Shown piece by piece: positions 16,563 to 23,928 of a stretch of 64,000 bases of DNA. Under the pieces are notes generated by a model, which was not told the origin of the DNA, searched no databases, and saw only the letters and a list, made by a program, of their open reading frames with translations. Source of the stretch: DATFVJ01 sp963851085. Lineage in GTDB: Bacteria; Actinomycetota; Actinomycetes; Streptosporangiales; Streptosporangiaceae. Position 1 is the stretch's first letter, and every line of letters starts with the position of its first letter. Made by a program: the position numbers and the translations under genes. The stretch lies in contig CAWKNX010000011.1 in NCBI GenBank assembly GCA_963851085.1, forward strand, positions 317,674-381,673, read 5' to 3'.

Positions 16563-16641
16563 CGGCGTCGCCTCCTTCGGTCTGTGCGCTCACCCGGAGC
16601 TATCGCCCCCTGGCGTTCGTTTGGCGGTCCTGGCGGCGGCT

Positions 16642-17199
16642 TCACCCGGCGCTGACCTCGCGGTCACGCCTGTCCGCGGCGGCGGGTACCCCGGCGCGTG
16701 CTGCCCGGGTGGTGGCGGCGCGGGCTTTGGCGGCCAGGATGCCGGTGCGGCCGAGCAGCATCGCTATGGACACGAAGATGAGACTGTCGGTCAGGGCGCC
16801 GACGGTGATCTGGTTAGCCACCATCCAGCTGCCCAGCTGGGCGCCAAAGACATGGCTGGCACCATAGGTGAAGTAGATCCGGCCAGCTGTGACGGCGACC
16901 CAGACGGCGGCATACGGCAGGCCAGCCCAGGAGACGGGGCGGCCCGTCTGGCTGTCGAGGGCAACCCGGACCAGCGTCCCGGCGAGGACGCCGAGGGCCA
17001 CCCCTGCCGCCAGTCCGGCGATCTCAAGGAGCAGGCCGTGTCCGGAGGAAGCGGCGCCCTTGAAGAAAAACGGGATGATGATGGCCGCGGCGATGACCGG
17101 GCGCAGCAGCCGCATCGGGGTGATCTTGCGGCGGCCGAGGTCGGCAGTGAGCACGATGGCCAGGATGACGAGGTTGAGGATCCAGACACTAGCGTCCAT
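16642..17199 (-). CDS. Integral membrane protein (DUF1453/CcdC-like)
   Basis: A 185-residue protein with about five predicted membrane helices: MDASVWILNLVILAIVLTAD, then MRLLRPVIAAAIIIPFFF, LEIAGLAAGVALGVLAG, LPYAAVWVAVTAGRIYF and ITVGALTDSLIFVSIAMLLG, ending in an Arg/Ala-rich cytoplasmic tail. The layout resembles DUF1453/CcdC-like proteins of unknown role, a tentative match. The ATG at 17199 follows GGGAG at eight bases. It is divergent from a PadR regulator, with two palindromes in the shared promoter region, so it is probably that regulator's target. Confidence 0.75.
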   Translation of the reverse strand: MDASVWILNLVILAIVLTADLGRRKITPMRLLRPVIAAAIIIPFFFKGAASSGHGLLLEIAGLAAGVALGVLAGTLVRVALDSQTGRPVSWAGLPYAAVWVAVTAGRIYFTYGASHVFGAQLGSWMVANQITVGALTDSLIFVSIAMLLGRTGILAAKARAATTRAARAGVPAAADRRDREVSAG

Positions 17200-17385
17200 T
17201 CGGGGGCTCCCTGGTGAGGCGGACCTCAGCCGGGTACACGGAGGCCTGCGGCATGGCGTCGCTGTCGGCCTGCACCTGGTCAGCCGCCTGCCTAATCCGT
17301 ACCGAACCGCCTCTGTCGGCTGCTCTGCCGGCATCCCGCTCCGGCGCGCTTTCACGCTCTGCATTCCGTCACGGCTCGTCTGCCG

Positions 17386-17411
17386 CCTATAGGCTATAGG
17401 TCGAAACGACC
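17386..17411. promoter_or_regulatory. Two abutting palindromes in a PadR-controlled promoter
   Basis: CCTATAG-G-CTATAGG (17386-17400) is followed by GGTCG-AAA-CGACC (17399-17411). They end 14 bases before the PadR start codon and lie in the only intergenic space between the PadR gene and the divergent membrane protein gene. Binding by PadR is inferred. Confidence 0.5.
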
Positions 17412-17425
17412 CATTGGAAGGGAGC

Positions 17426-18001
17426 ATGGCATCATCCGATGCGGCCGGGCGTCCGCTGACCGATTTCGAGCAGGTGCTGCTCGGCGTCATCGCCGGCGAG
17501 CCGCGCTCCGGGTACGGGCTGAAGAAGATGTTCAATGCATCGCCCGCAAGCGTGTACCAGCCCAGCCCTGGCGCGCTGTACCCGGCCCTTCGCCGGCTGG
17601 ACGGCCGCGGCCTGCTGCGCGCGGAGAAGAAAGTATCCAGCGGGCGCCGCACGCTGCGCCTTTACCACGTGACAGAAGCCGGTCGCGCCGCCCACCTGGA
17701 CTGGCTCCGCCAGCCAGTTGTTCCGGCCACCGTTGCGGCCGACCTCGGCCTGCACCTGATGCGCTTCGCGCTGATGGAAAACCAGTTGGCACGTGAAGCG
17801 GTGCTTGCCTTCCTGGAGGACCTTGCCGACGCCCTCGACAGCTTCGTTTCCGGCATGGAACAGTACCTCGCCTCGGGAGCGCAGTCGTCGCGGCGGCACG
17901 CGGAGCTGGCGCTAGAGCACGGCATCGCCATGCACCGTGCCAGCCTGGAGTGGACCCGCTCGGCGGTGGCGGCGCTCGCCGAGCCCCTCTCCGGCAATTA
18001 A
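17426..18001 (+). CDS. PadR family transcriptional regulator
   Basis: A 191-residue PadR regulator: winged helix with LTDFEQVLLGVIAGEPRSGY, QPSPGALYPALRRLDGRGLL and the wing RTLRLYHVTEAG, then a C-terminal dimerisation helix bundle (subfamily-2-like, VirR C-terminal region). The ATG at 17426 follows GGAAGGGAG. PadR proteins usually repress a neighbouring transport or stress gene and themselves. The divergent DUF1453-like membrane gene is the obvious candidate target. Confidence 0.88.
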   Translation: MASSDAAGRPLTDFEQVLLGVIAGEPRSGYGLKKMFNASPASVYQPSPGALYPALRRLDGRGLLRAEKKVSSGRRTLRLYHVTEAGRAAHLDWLRQPVVPATVAADLGLHLMRFALMENQLAREAVLAFLEDLADALDSFVSGMEQYLASGAQSSRRHAELALEHGIAMHRASLEWTRSAVAALAEPLSGN

Positions 18002-18328
18002 GGCGCCGGCCCGGCGCAGCAGGCCCGGCATTGCCGGCCGCCTACCTCCGGCGAAGCCCACGGCACCGGCCACACGACTGACACCCCGTCTGGCCCCCGC
18101 GACAAAGGGGTCAGCTCCCTTGAACGCCGACGTAGCGCCGATTCGAAGTCGCCGACCGTTGTGCCGGCCGCTGGCTGGATATCCGCTGGCGAGGTTGGCG
18201 AGCACCACGCGCACGCACTGAGGATTATTTAGGTAACCGCGCGGGCATGACCGGCCCGGGTGGAACAACGGGAGACCGGGAGGGCAGGTCACTTATCGCA
18301 GCTGCGGGCAAAGATCATCGGGGAGCGC
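18002..18328. other. Intergenic region without recognised gene
   Basis: GC-rich sequence with no frame of convincing coding character on either strand. It contains the ribosome site GGGGAGCGC for the downstream gene at its right end. I see no RNA gene or repeat. Confidence 0.4.
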
Positions 18329-18835
18329 ATGAAGAGCAGTTACTGGCAGTTCGTGCAGGCCGAGTTCGCGGCGCACCCTGGGCGGCTGCTGGCCGCCACC
18401 CTGTTCATCGCGGTATCGGTACTCGGGATCAGCGCATACCACCGCTACTACCAGCACCCCGTGGTGCAGCTGACACCGTCAGTGATCATCAGCCGCCCGC
18501 CGCCGCGTGTCATCTACCGGACCCGGCCGGCCCCGCTGGCACCGCCGGCGGTCCTCCCGGCGCCGTCGCCGCAGCCGGTCCAGATCGCATCAGCCAGCCC
18601 ACGGCCACCGCCCACGACGCTGCAGCCTCCACCCTCGCTGTCACCGTCGCCACCGTTGTCACCTTCGCTTCGGCCGTCACCCTCACCGCCACCATCACCA
18701 TCACCATCACCATCACCGTCACCGACATTGCCATCGCCGCTGCCATCGCCATCGCCATCGCTGCTGCCATCGCCATCGCTGCTGCCATCACCTTCGCTGC
18801 TGCCAATCTCCCTGGCAGCGAAGATCACAAGGTGA
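18329..18835 (+). CDS. Small membrane-anchored Ser/Pro-rich protein
   Basis: A 168-residue protein of unknown function. A short cytoplasmic start (MKSSYWQFVQAEFAAHPG) precedes one membrane helix (about 19-35, RLLAATLFIAVSVLGISAYH). The rest is an extracellular low-complexity tail made of Pro/Ser repeats (SPSP, LLPSPS) encoded by simple CCATCA/CCATCG-type repeats. The ATG at 18329 follows GGGGAGCGC; an in-frame start at 18260 lacks a ribosome site. It could be a wall-spanning spacer, but nothing identifies a partner. Confidence 0.55.
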   Translation: MKSSYWQFVQAEFAAHPGRLLAATLFIAVSVLGISAYHRYYQHPVVQLTPSVIISRPPPRVIYRTRPAPLAPPAVLPAPSPQPVQIASASPRPPPTTLQPPPSLSPSPPLSPSLRPSPSPPPSPSPSPSPSPTLPSPLPSPSPSLLPSPSLLPSPSLLPISLAAKITR

Positions 18836-19229
18836 TAAACCCCATCAAGCGAGTTTTCCGCGCCGAAATGGCGTTGGCCGGGGTCGCCCGTAACCGCATG
18901 CTTCGTGATGGTGGTGGGTGCGGCTGCCGGAAAGATGTCTGCTGCCGTGACGATGATGGTCCAGGACGGTCAGCTTTACGAGGTCAAACCCAAACCGTTG
19001 AGACGGCAGGGTGACCGGCAGCGAGTGATATCCGTGGACCGCGACGGCCAGGACCAGCTCGGACAGCCTGGCACGGTCATGCCGAGCGGCCGGAGGCCGC
19101 CTCGGCGCCGCCGCCGCCACCGGCCAGCCGGAGTGTCCGCGACGTTGCCCCGCAGCCAGTACAGCGGGGTTCCGCTGCCTGAGGCGGCGCGGCGCGGCGG
19201 CCCGTGCGGGTGGGCGTAGGGTCGGCTTC
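18836..19229. other. Intergenic region without recognised gene
   Basis: Open frames exist on both strands, but their residues are arginine- and histidine-rich and unlike any family I know. No promoter, repeat or RNA gene is evident. Confidence 0.35.
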
Positions 19230-19760
19230 ATGGCGCTCGCCGGACGCAAGGTGCTCCTCCTGGCCGCTGACCAGTTCGAGGACATGGAGCTGCTCTACCC
19301 GCTCTACCGCCTGGGCGAAGAGGGAGTGGCGGTGACGGTGGCAGGCCTGGATGACCGGCCCGTGACGGGCAAGAAGGGCCACGGCCCAGTGCCCGTCGAC
19401 ACCACCGCCGACCGGGTCGCCGCAGGCGATTTCGACGCCCTGGTCATCCCGGGCGGCTATGCCCCGGACAAGCTGCGGCGCTCCGGCGCGGTGCTTGCGC
19501 TGGTGCGGGACTTTGATGCGGCCGGTAAGCCGATCGCCTTCATCTGCCATGCCGGCTGGGTGCCGATCTCGGCGAAGATCCTTAAAGGCCGGCGGGCAAC
19601 CAGCGTCGCAGCCATCCGCGACGACATGGTGAACGCGGGCGCCGACTGGGTGGACCAGGCCACCGTGATCGATGGCAACCTCATCTCCGCGAGAACCCCG
19701 GCCGACCTCGGCCCCTGGATGAAGGCGCTGCTGACGGCTCTGGAAAAGCCCGCACCCTAG
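19230..19760 (+). CDS. DJ-1/PfpI family protein
   Basis: A 176-residue class I glutamine amidotransferase-like fold. KVLLLAADQFEDMELLYPLY gives the N-terminal strand and the acidic residue of the active site (Glu17/Asp18 region). DALVIPGGYAPDKLRRS is the oxyanion loop. IAFICHAGW carries the nucleophile Cys106 followed by His107. Members are deglycases, chaperones or stress proteases; the exact reaction cannot be read from sequence. A single gene with no clear operon partner and only a weak ribosome site. Confidence 0.88.
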   Translation: MALAGRKVLLLAADQFEDMELLYPLYRLGEEGVAVTVAGLDDRPVTGKKGHGPVPVDTTADRVAAGDFDALVIPGGYAPDKLRRSGAVLALVRDFDAAGKPIAFICHAGWVPISAKILKGRRATSVAAIRDDMVNAGADWVDQATVIDGNLISARTPADLGPWMKALLTALEKPAP

Positions 19761-20697
19761 CCCCGGGCTGGTATGAAGCCAAGCGAGCCGCACGGCCCGC
19801 AGCAGGCCACCGGCATGCTGCGGCGACACGCCCACCGCCGGCACCCGCTGGCCGCCTCAGCCAGGCCACCCTGGTGCACGGCATAACCGCGCGATCAGCC
19901 TGCCGAGCGTCCGTCTCGCGGCACAGGGCGAGGACTTCTTCAGTATCTGCCTGACGCAGCGTTCGCGGTCCGCGCCGCTCTTCCGAGTGCACGTCGATCA
20001 TCCGGTGGACCGCTGTCCAGTCCTGCGGTGTAGCTCAGGCCCGGGGGCGCTGGTTGCTGCCGGCACCCGCGCCTGGCGGCTCTGCTGACGCCGGCGGAAC
20101 TCGCGGCGGGTGCCGTTCCCCACGGGTGCGGCCTTCTGCGCCCGGACCGGCGCGCCGTCCCCGGGGCGGGTGCACAGGGTCACTCGTGAGACGCAGCTAC
20201 CCGACCGCAGATGAGCTGGCCGGAATGGATGAGCTGGTCGCGGCCCGGAACGGTCAGCTCGGCTGGGTCCCGCGCACGGGTAACCATGACCAAGACGGCC
20301 CCCAACTCCCTCGCGCGGGCCGCGACGTCCGCCGCCGCAGTGGCTTCGCAGATCGCCTCTGGCGGGGACTCCACCGTGACCGCGATGAGGTCATCGCCAG
20401 CCAGGCGGATGCGCCGCGAACCGGGCGGCCGACGGCCAGCTTGCGGCTCATCGGCACCAGGCCCAGCGAGGTGAACCGCCGTTGATAGCCCGGCCGCCAG
20501 GTTCCCCGCCGCGGCTCCAGGAAGATCATCTCTAGGGCCGGGGTGAGCGGCATGGCCGGCCACGTTCCGGCCGTGCGGCCGGTCACGGCCGGGAGCAGGA
20601 AAGAGCTCGTGGCACTGCCTGGCCGACCGTCAACCGGCTGGCAGTAGAGGCTGGCAGTAGAGGCTGGCCTGCCGTACGTGGTGCGCCTGGCACTTAG
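19761..20697. other. Long region without confident gene
   Basis: No recognisable gene. A minus-strand frame at 20180-20563 contains a stretch of ordinary-looking protein (LAGDDLIAVTVESPPEAICE and ARARELGAVLVMVTRARDP), but its N-terminal half looks like noise and the neighbouring frame also seems protein-like (VPMSRKLAVGR). It could be a decayed gene with a frame break near 20435. I cannot name a family. Confidence 0.3.
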
Positions 20698-21405
20698 TTA
20701 GCCGCCGCCGGTGAGCGGCGCTCGGGGACACTCCCCTTCCGGAGCAGGCGGTGGCTGCGTGATCGAGGGAACCATGGGAGGGCCGGTGGCTGGCTCCGGT
20801 AGTGCCTGGGCCACGCCGCGATCATCCCTCAGCCACCTCACCGGACGCCAGTAGCCGCGTCCGAGCGCCAGGTGCGGAGGATCGTGTCCCGCCACCAGTT
20901 CGCAGTGCAGCAGGGAGTAGACCCAGACATCGGCGCACCTCGGGCGATCTGCGGCGTCCGGCTGCGGCTTGGGACCAGGCGGCGGCCGGGGCGCGGCGGC
21001 CTGCCCGGCGGCCACGTGCAGCGCCTCTTCCCAGGACTCGGCCTGCACGACATCGGTATACACCCGCCCGGCATCGGCCTGCTCCCTCACCGCGACGTCG
21101 AATCCTCGCTGCGGCCTGGGACCAGGCGGCGGTGGGGGCGCGGTGGCCTGCCCGGCGGCCAGTTGCGGCGCCTCTTCCCAGGAATCGGCCTGCACGACAT
21201 CGGTATACAACCGCCCGGTATAGGCCTGCTCCGTCACCGCGGCGGCGACGTCTTGCCGCAGTATGGGACCACGCCGCGGCCGGGGCGCGGCGGCCTGCTC
21301 GGCGGCCAGACGCAGCGCCTCTTCGCAGGACTCGGCCTGCACGACGTCGTGATGGAACCGCCCGGTGTAGGCGTGCTCTCTCACCGTGACGCCGAACAAT
21401 GGCAT
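20698..21405 (-). CDS. Unknown protein with three tandem ~45-residue repeats
   Basis: A 235-residue protein. Three copies of one module follow each other: VREHAYTGRFHHDVVQAES with CEEALRLAAEQ; VTEQAYTGRLYTDVVQADS with WEEAPQLAAGQ; and VREQADAGRVYTDVVQAES with WEEALHVAAGQ. Each is followed by a Pro/Arg linker. After the repeats comes a Cys/His-containing segment (CADVWVYSLLHCELVAGHDP) and a Pro-rich tail. The module resembles a short beta-alpha unit; no family is recognised. The DNA copies are also similar, so the duplication is fairly recent. The ATG at 21405 lacks a clear ribosome site. Confidence 0.55.
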   Translation of the reverse strand: MPLFGVTVREHAYTGRFHHDVVQAESCEEALRLAAEQAAAPRPRRGPILRQDVAAAVTEQAYTGRLYTDVVQADSWEEAPQLAAGQATAPPPPPGPRPQRGFDVAVREQADAGRVYTDVVQAESWEEALHVAAGQAAAPRPPPGPKPQPDAADRPRCADVWVYSLLHCELVAGHDPPHLALGRGYWRPVRWLRDDRGVAQALPEPATGPPMVPSITQPPPAPEGECPRAPLTGGG

Positions 21406-22391
21406 AGACCAACTCTATTGGCTCTGGGACCGAGAGACAGGGCATTGCCCGACGCCGGGAGAGGTAATGGTCCGCCCGAGCTGCCATGTCGTGGTGGCAC
21501 GGGAACTCCGCGTAGGGGCGTCTGGGCGTTGACGCCGGGGATCGTCGAGCGCGCTGGCACGTCACGATCGCCCGGGAGGGGATGCCCGGATCGGCCGGGG
21601 GTCGATCCGGGGCATCCCTATCGGTGGACGGTTACCGGTGGCGCAGCCAGACGCCGAAGCTCTGGCCGTGGTTCCCCAGCCGGGAAGGGCTCAGCACGAC
21701 TGCGCCTGACGGCGTGCCGGTGGTGGTTTCGATGAGCTATTTCCCGGGTGCGTCAACAGGAAAGGTGGCTCTGAGCTGACGCGATGGCGAATCCAGTAGA
21801 CCTCAGGCGGCGGCTTGAATCCAGCGGGGAGCCCTCTTGGCGTCGGTCGCCCGCGACCCCTTGGCCCCAGCACAGGCTGGCACCGTTCAACCTGCTCCGG
21901 CACGCTCATGGCTGCCGACATGGACGTTAGCAAAGCCCCGCTCCATGCCGAGGCGCGATCAGCGTGCCGTCGAACGGCGTCGGTCATATTCAAACAGCGT
22001 GGGCCATCCGGCCGCGGGGCTGTCGTTTGCTGCCGAACCACGGCACGCGGTCGGGCGGGGTGCCGCGCTGCACTGCTGCCATCCTGCTGCCGAACCGATC
22101 AAGGCCGGACCGCCGGCGCTGGCGATCAGGCCTGTGGCCTGCTCGTTCTTGGCAGCGGGCGGGGGATTTTGAACCAGCGGCCTCTTGCACCCAAAGCGCA
22201 GCGCCCAAGGGCATTGACTGTGGTCCAAGTGCCGCGAGGCATCGCAGGCGGCGTTCACTGGTGCCCCGCGGGTCGCGTGGCCGGGCGTATCGCCGATGAT
22301 GTATCTGGGGGGCAGCGGCGGGAGGTGGCGCCGTCGGCCTGCTGGGCGCGCGGTTTGCCCACGCGCGGCCGGGGCTGGGAGGCAGGTGGGG
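21406..22391. other. Long region without protein gene
   Basis: About one kilobase with no convincing coding frame. It contains the tRNA-like remnant described at 22151-22211. A plus-strand frame ending at 21779 (PVVVSMSYFPGASTGKVALS) is short and unidentified. Confidence 0.35.
22151..22211 (-). other. Degenerate 3' half of a tRNA-like sequence
   Basis: Read on the minus strand, the stretch holds GGGTGCAAGAGGCCGC followed by TGGTTCAAAATCC, which resembles the anticodon-arm, variable-loop and T-loop part of a tRNA-Pro-type gene (GGTTCAAATCC is the usual T-loop). The T-stem does not pair properly, and no D-arm or matching acceptor stem is visible. It could be a relic attachment site left by an element that integrated at a tRNA 3' end, or chance similarity. 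Confidence 0.3.
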
Positions 22392-23189
22392 ATGCCGGGA
22401 GATGTTTCGCTGGCCGACCCGCACGCGGTGCCGGCCGGGTTCTGGCACCGGCTGGGTGGTGGCCGGGTGCAGTGCGATGTGTGCCCGCGGGCGTGCCGGC
22501 TGCACGAGGGCCAGCGGGGGGCTGTGTTTTGTCCGGGCCCGTGTGGGCAATCAGATGGTGCTCACCTCCTACGGCCGGTCCAGCGGGTTTTGCGTGGATC
22601 CGGTGGAGAAAAAGCCGCTGAACCATTTCCTGCCCGGCTCGCCGGTGCTGTCGTTCGGCACCGCCGGGTGCAATCTGGCCTGCAAGTTCTGCCAGAACTG
22701 GGACATCAGCAAGTCCCGGCAGGTCGACACCCTCGCTGCCGCCGCGTCCCCCGCCGAGCTCGCCGGCACCGCGGTGGCGCTGGGCGCGCGCACGACAGCG
22801 ACGCCGAGATCGACGCGCTGACCCGGTGGATCGCCGGGCAGCTTGGCTGCGACGTGCCGCTGCATTTCACCGCGTTTCACCCCGACTACAAGATGCGCGA
22901 CGTCCCGCCCGCCGCGGCTGCGGCGCTGACCCGGGCGCGGCGCATCGGGCGGGGCAACGGCCTGCGCTACGTGTACACCGGCAACGTGCGCGGCACCGAT
23001 GGCGGCACCACCTGCTGCCCATCGTCCGCGCAGGCCGTGATCGTGCGCGACTGGTACGTCATCCGCCGCTACCGGCTCACCGGTGGCGGCCGCTGCACCG
23101 CATGCGGCGCCGCGCTGCCTGGCGTCTACGACGGACCCTGCGGACAGTGGGGCAGGCTCCGGCGGCCGGTCGTGATCAAAGAGGCCTGA
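22392..23189 (+). pseudogene. AmmeMemoRadiSam-system radical SAM protein (AmrS-like), broken
   Basis: The N-terminal part reads VQCDVCPRACRLHEGQRG. After a one-base insertion in a six-G run near 22516 it continues as MVLTSYGRSSGFCVDPVEKK, then GTAGCNLACKFCQNWDISKS with the radical SAM C-x3-C-x2-C motif. The frame ends soon after. A third segment (DSDAEIDALTRWIAGQLGCD, VPLHFTAFHPDYKMRDVPP, GLRYVYTGNVRG) resumes in the original frame with about 100 central residues deleted near 22795. A CxxC at RCTACGAAL is kept near the end. The deletion removes the TIM-barrel middle, so the gene is dead. Confidence 0.85.
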
Positions 23190-23291
23190 CCGTCGCGCTC
23201 GCGACTGCCGCCTTGTTGTGCTCGCCCTCGTGGCTGCTGGAGTGCTCCCGCGACCCGGCGCAGGCACCCGCTCGCGATCACCGCCGCCCGG

Positions 23292-23585
23292 GTGCTCGCG
23301 AAAGACCTGCCAGCCATGTATCGCCTGGCGCTCGACGGCCTCATAACCCAAGGGAAGGCCAGCGCGCTGACGCTCGTCGCCGAGGCGCACACGATCGCAC
23401 GGGGGCTGACAATGATCGGGAAGTTCTGGGCATACCTGACACTCATCGCCAGCGAAGGCCAGCATGCTGATGACGGCCGCCGCCGGGCACCGCTCGACAC
23501 GACGGCCGTAACGCCTGAATGGCTGACACTCGAGCAATGCCAGGAAGCCGAGCGCAGGAAGCGCAACGCAAGCACGCCGCACTAG
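23292..23585 (+). CDS. Small protein of unknown function
   Basis: A 97-residue frame starting at a GTG. Composition is ordinary rather than arginine-rich: LAKDLPAMYRLALDGLITQG, then HTIARGLTMIGKFWAYLTLI, and a charged C-terminus WLTLEQCQEAERRKRN. No family is recognised. There is no clear ribosome site, and it follows a broken gene, so it may be part of a decayed mobile element. Confidence 0.3.
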   Translation: MLAKDLPAMYRLALDGLITQGKASALTLVAEAHTIARGLTMIGKFWAYLTLIASEGQHADDGRRRAPLDTTAVTPEWLTLEQCQEAERRKRNASTPH

Positions 23586-23928
23586 CGGCGCGCTCAAGAT
23601 CAACATAGCGGAGCGGCCACAGCACCGGGGGCCTAGGCTCGATCTTGACGCTGCCGATCGGCAATGTCATCGCGTTCTGCGCGGGCACGCCGTCAGCGTC
23701 CTGCTGCGTCCGGCCGCACTGCGGGGCATGACCTGTGCCAGGAGAATGCGCCAAGATGGGATCTCAGGCATCGCGATGCGCTAGTCACTCAGCTGCGCGA
23801 TTCGGTATCCGAATTCCACGCGTGGAAGCTGACGGTCTTACAGAGGGAAGGCCTTGGGTCACATATGCGCGCTTGACCTGCCCCTTGTCCAGAGCCCGGA
23901 GCGCGCGACGCCCGGGCACACCCGGTCC
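23586..23928. other. Intergenic region between convergent units
   Basis: No gene, repeat or RNA gene is recognised. A slightly AT-richer stretch lies around 23750-23875. Confidence 0.35.

Noticed and set aside
16234..16593. N-terminal extension of the acyl-CoA dehydrogenase
   Set aside because: In frame but contains a LuxR-type remnant and noise; a good ribosome site and the conserved N-terminus are at 16233.
18510..18828. Minus-strand frames rich in Met-Ala or Gly-Asp
   Set aside because: They are read from the simple CCATCA-type repeats antisense to the Ser/Pro-rich protein.
21815..22621. A 268-codon plus-strand frame as a gene
   Set aside because: No domain, Arg/Gly/Cys-rich, and it overlaps the recognisable radical SAM remnant in a different frame.
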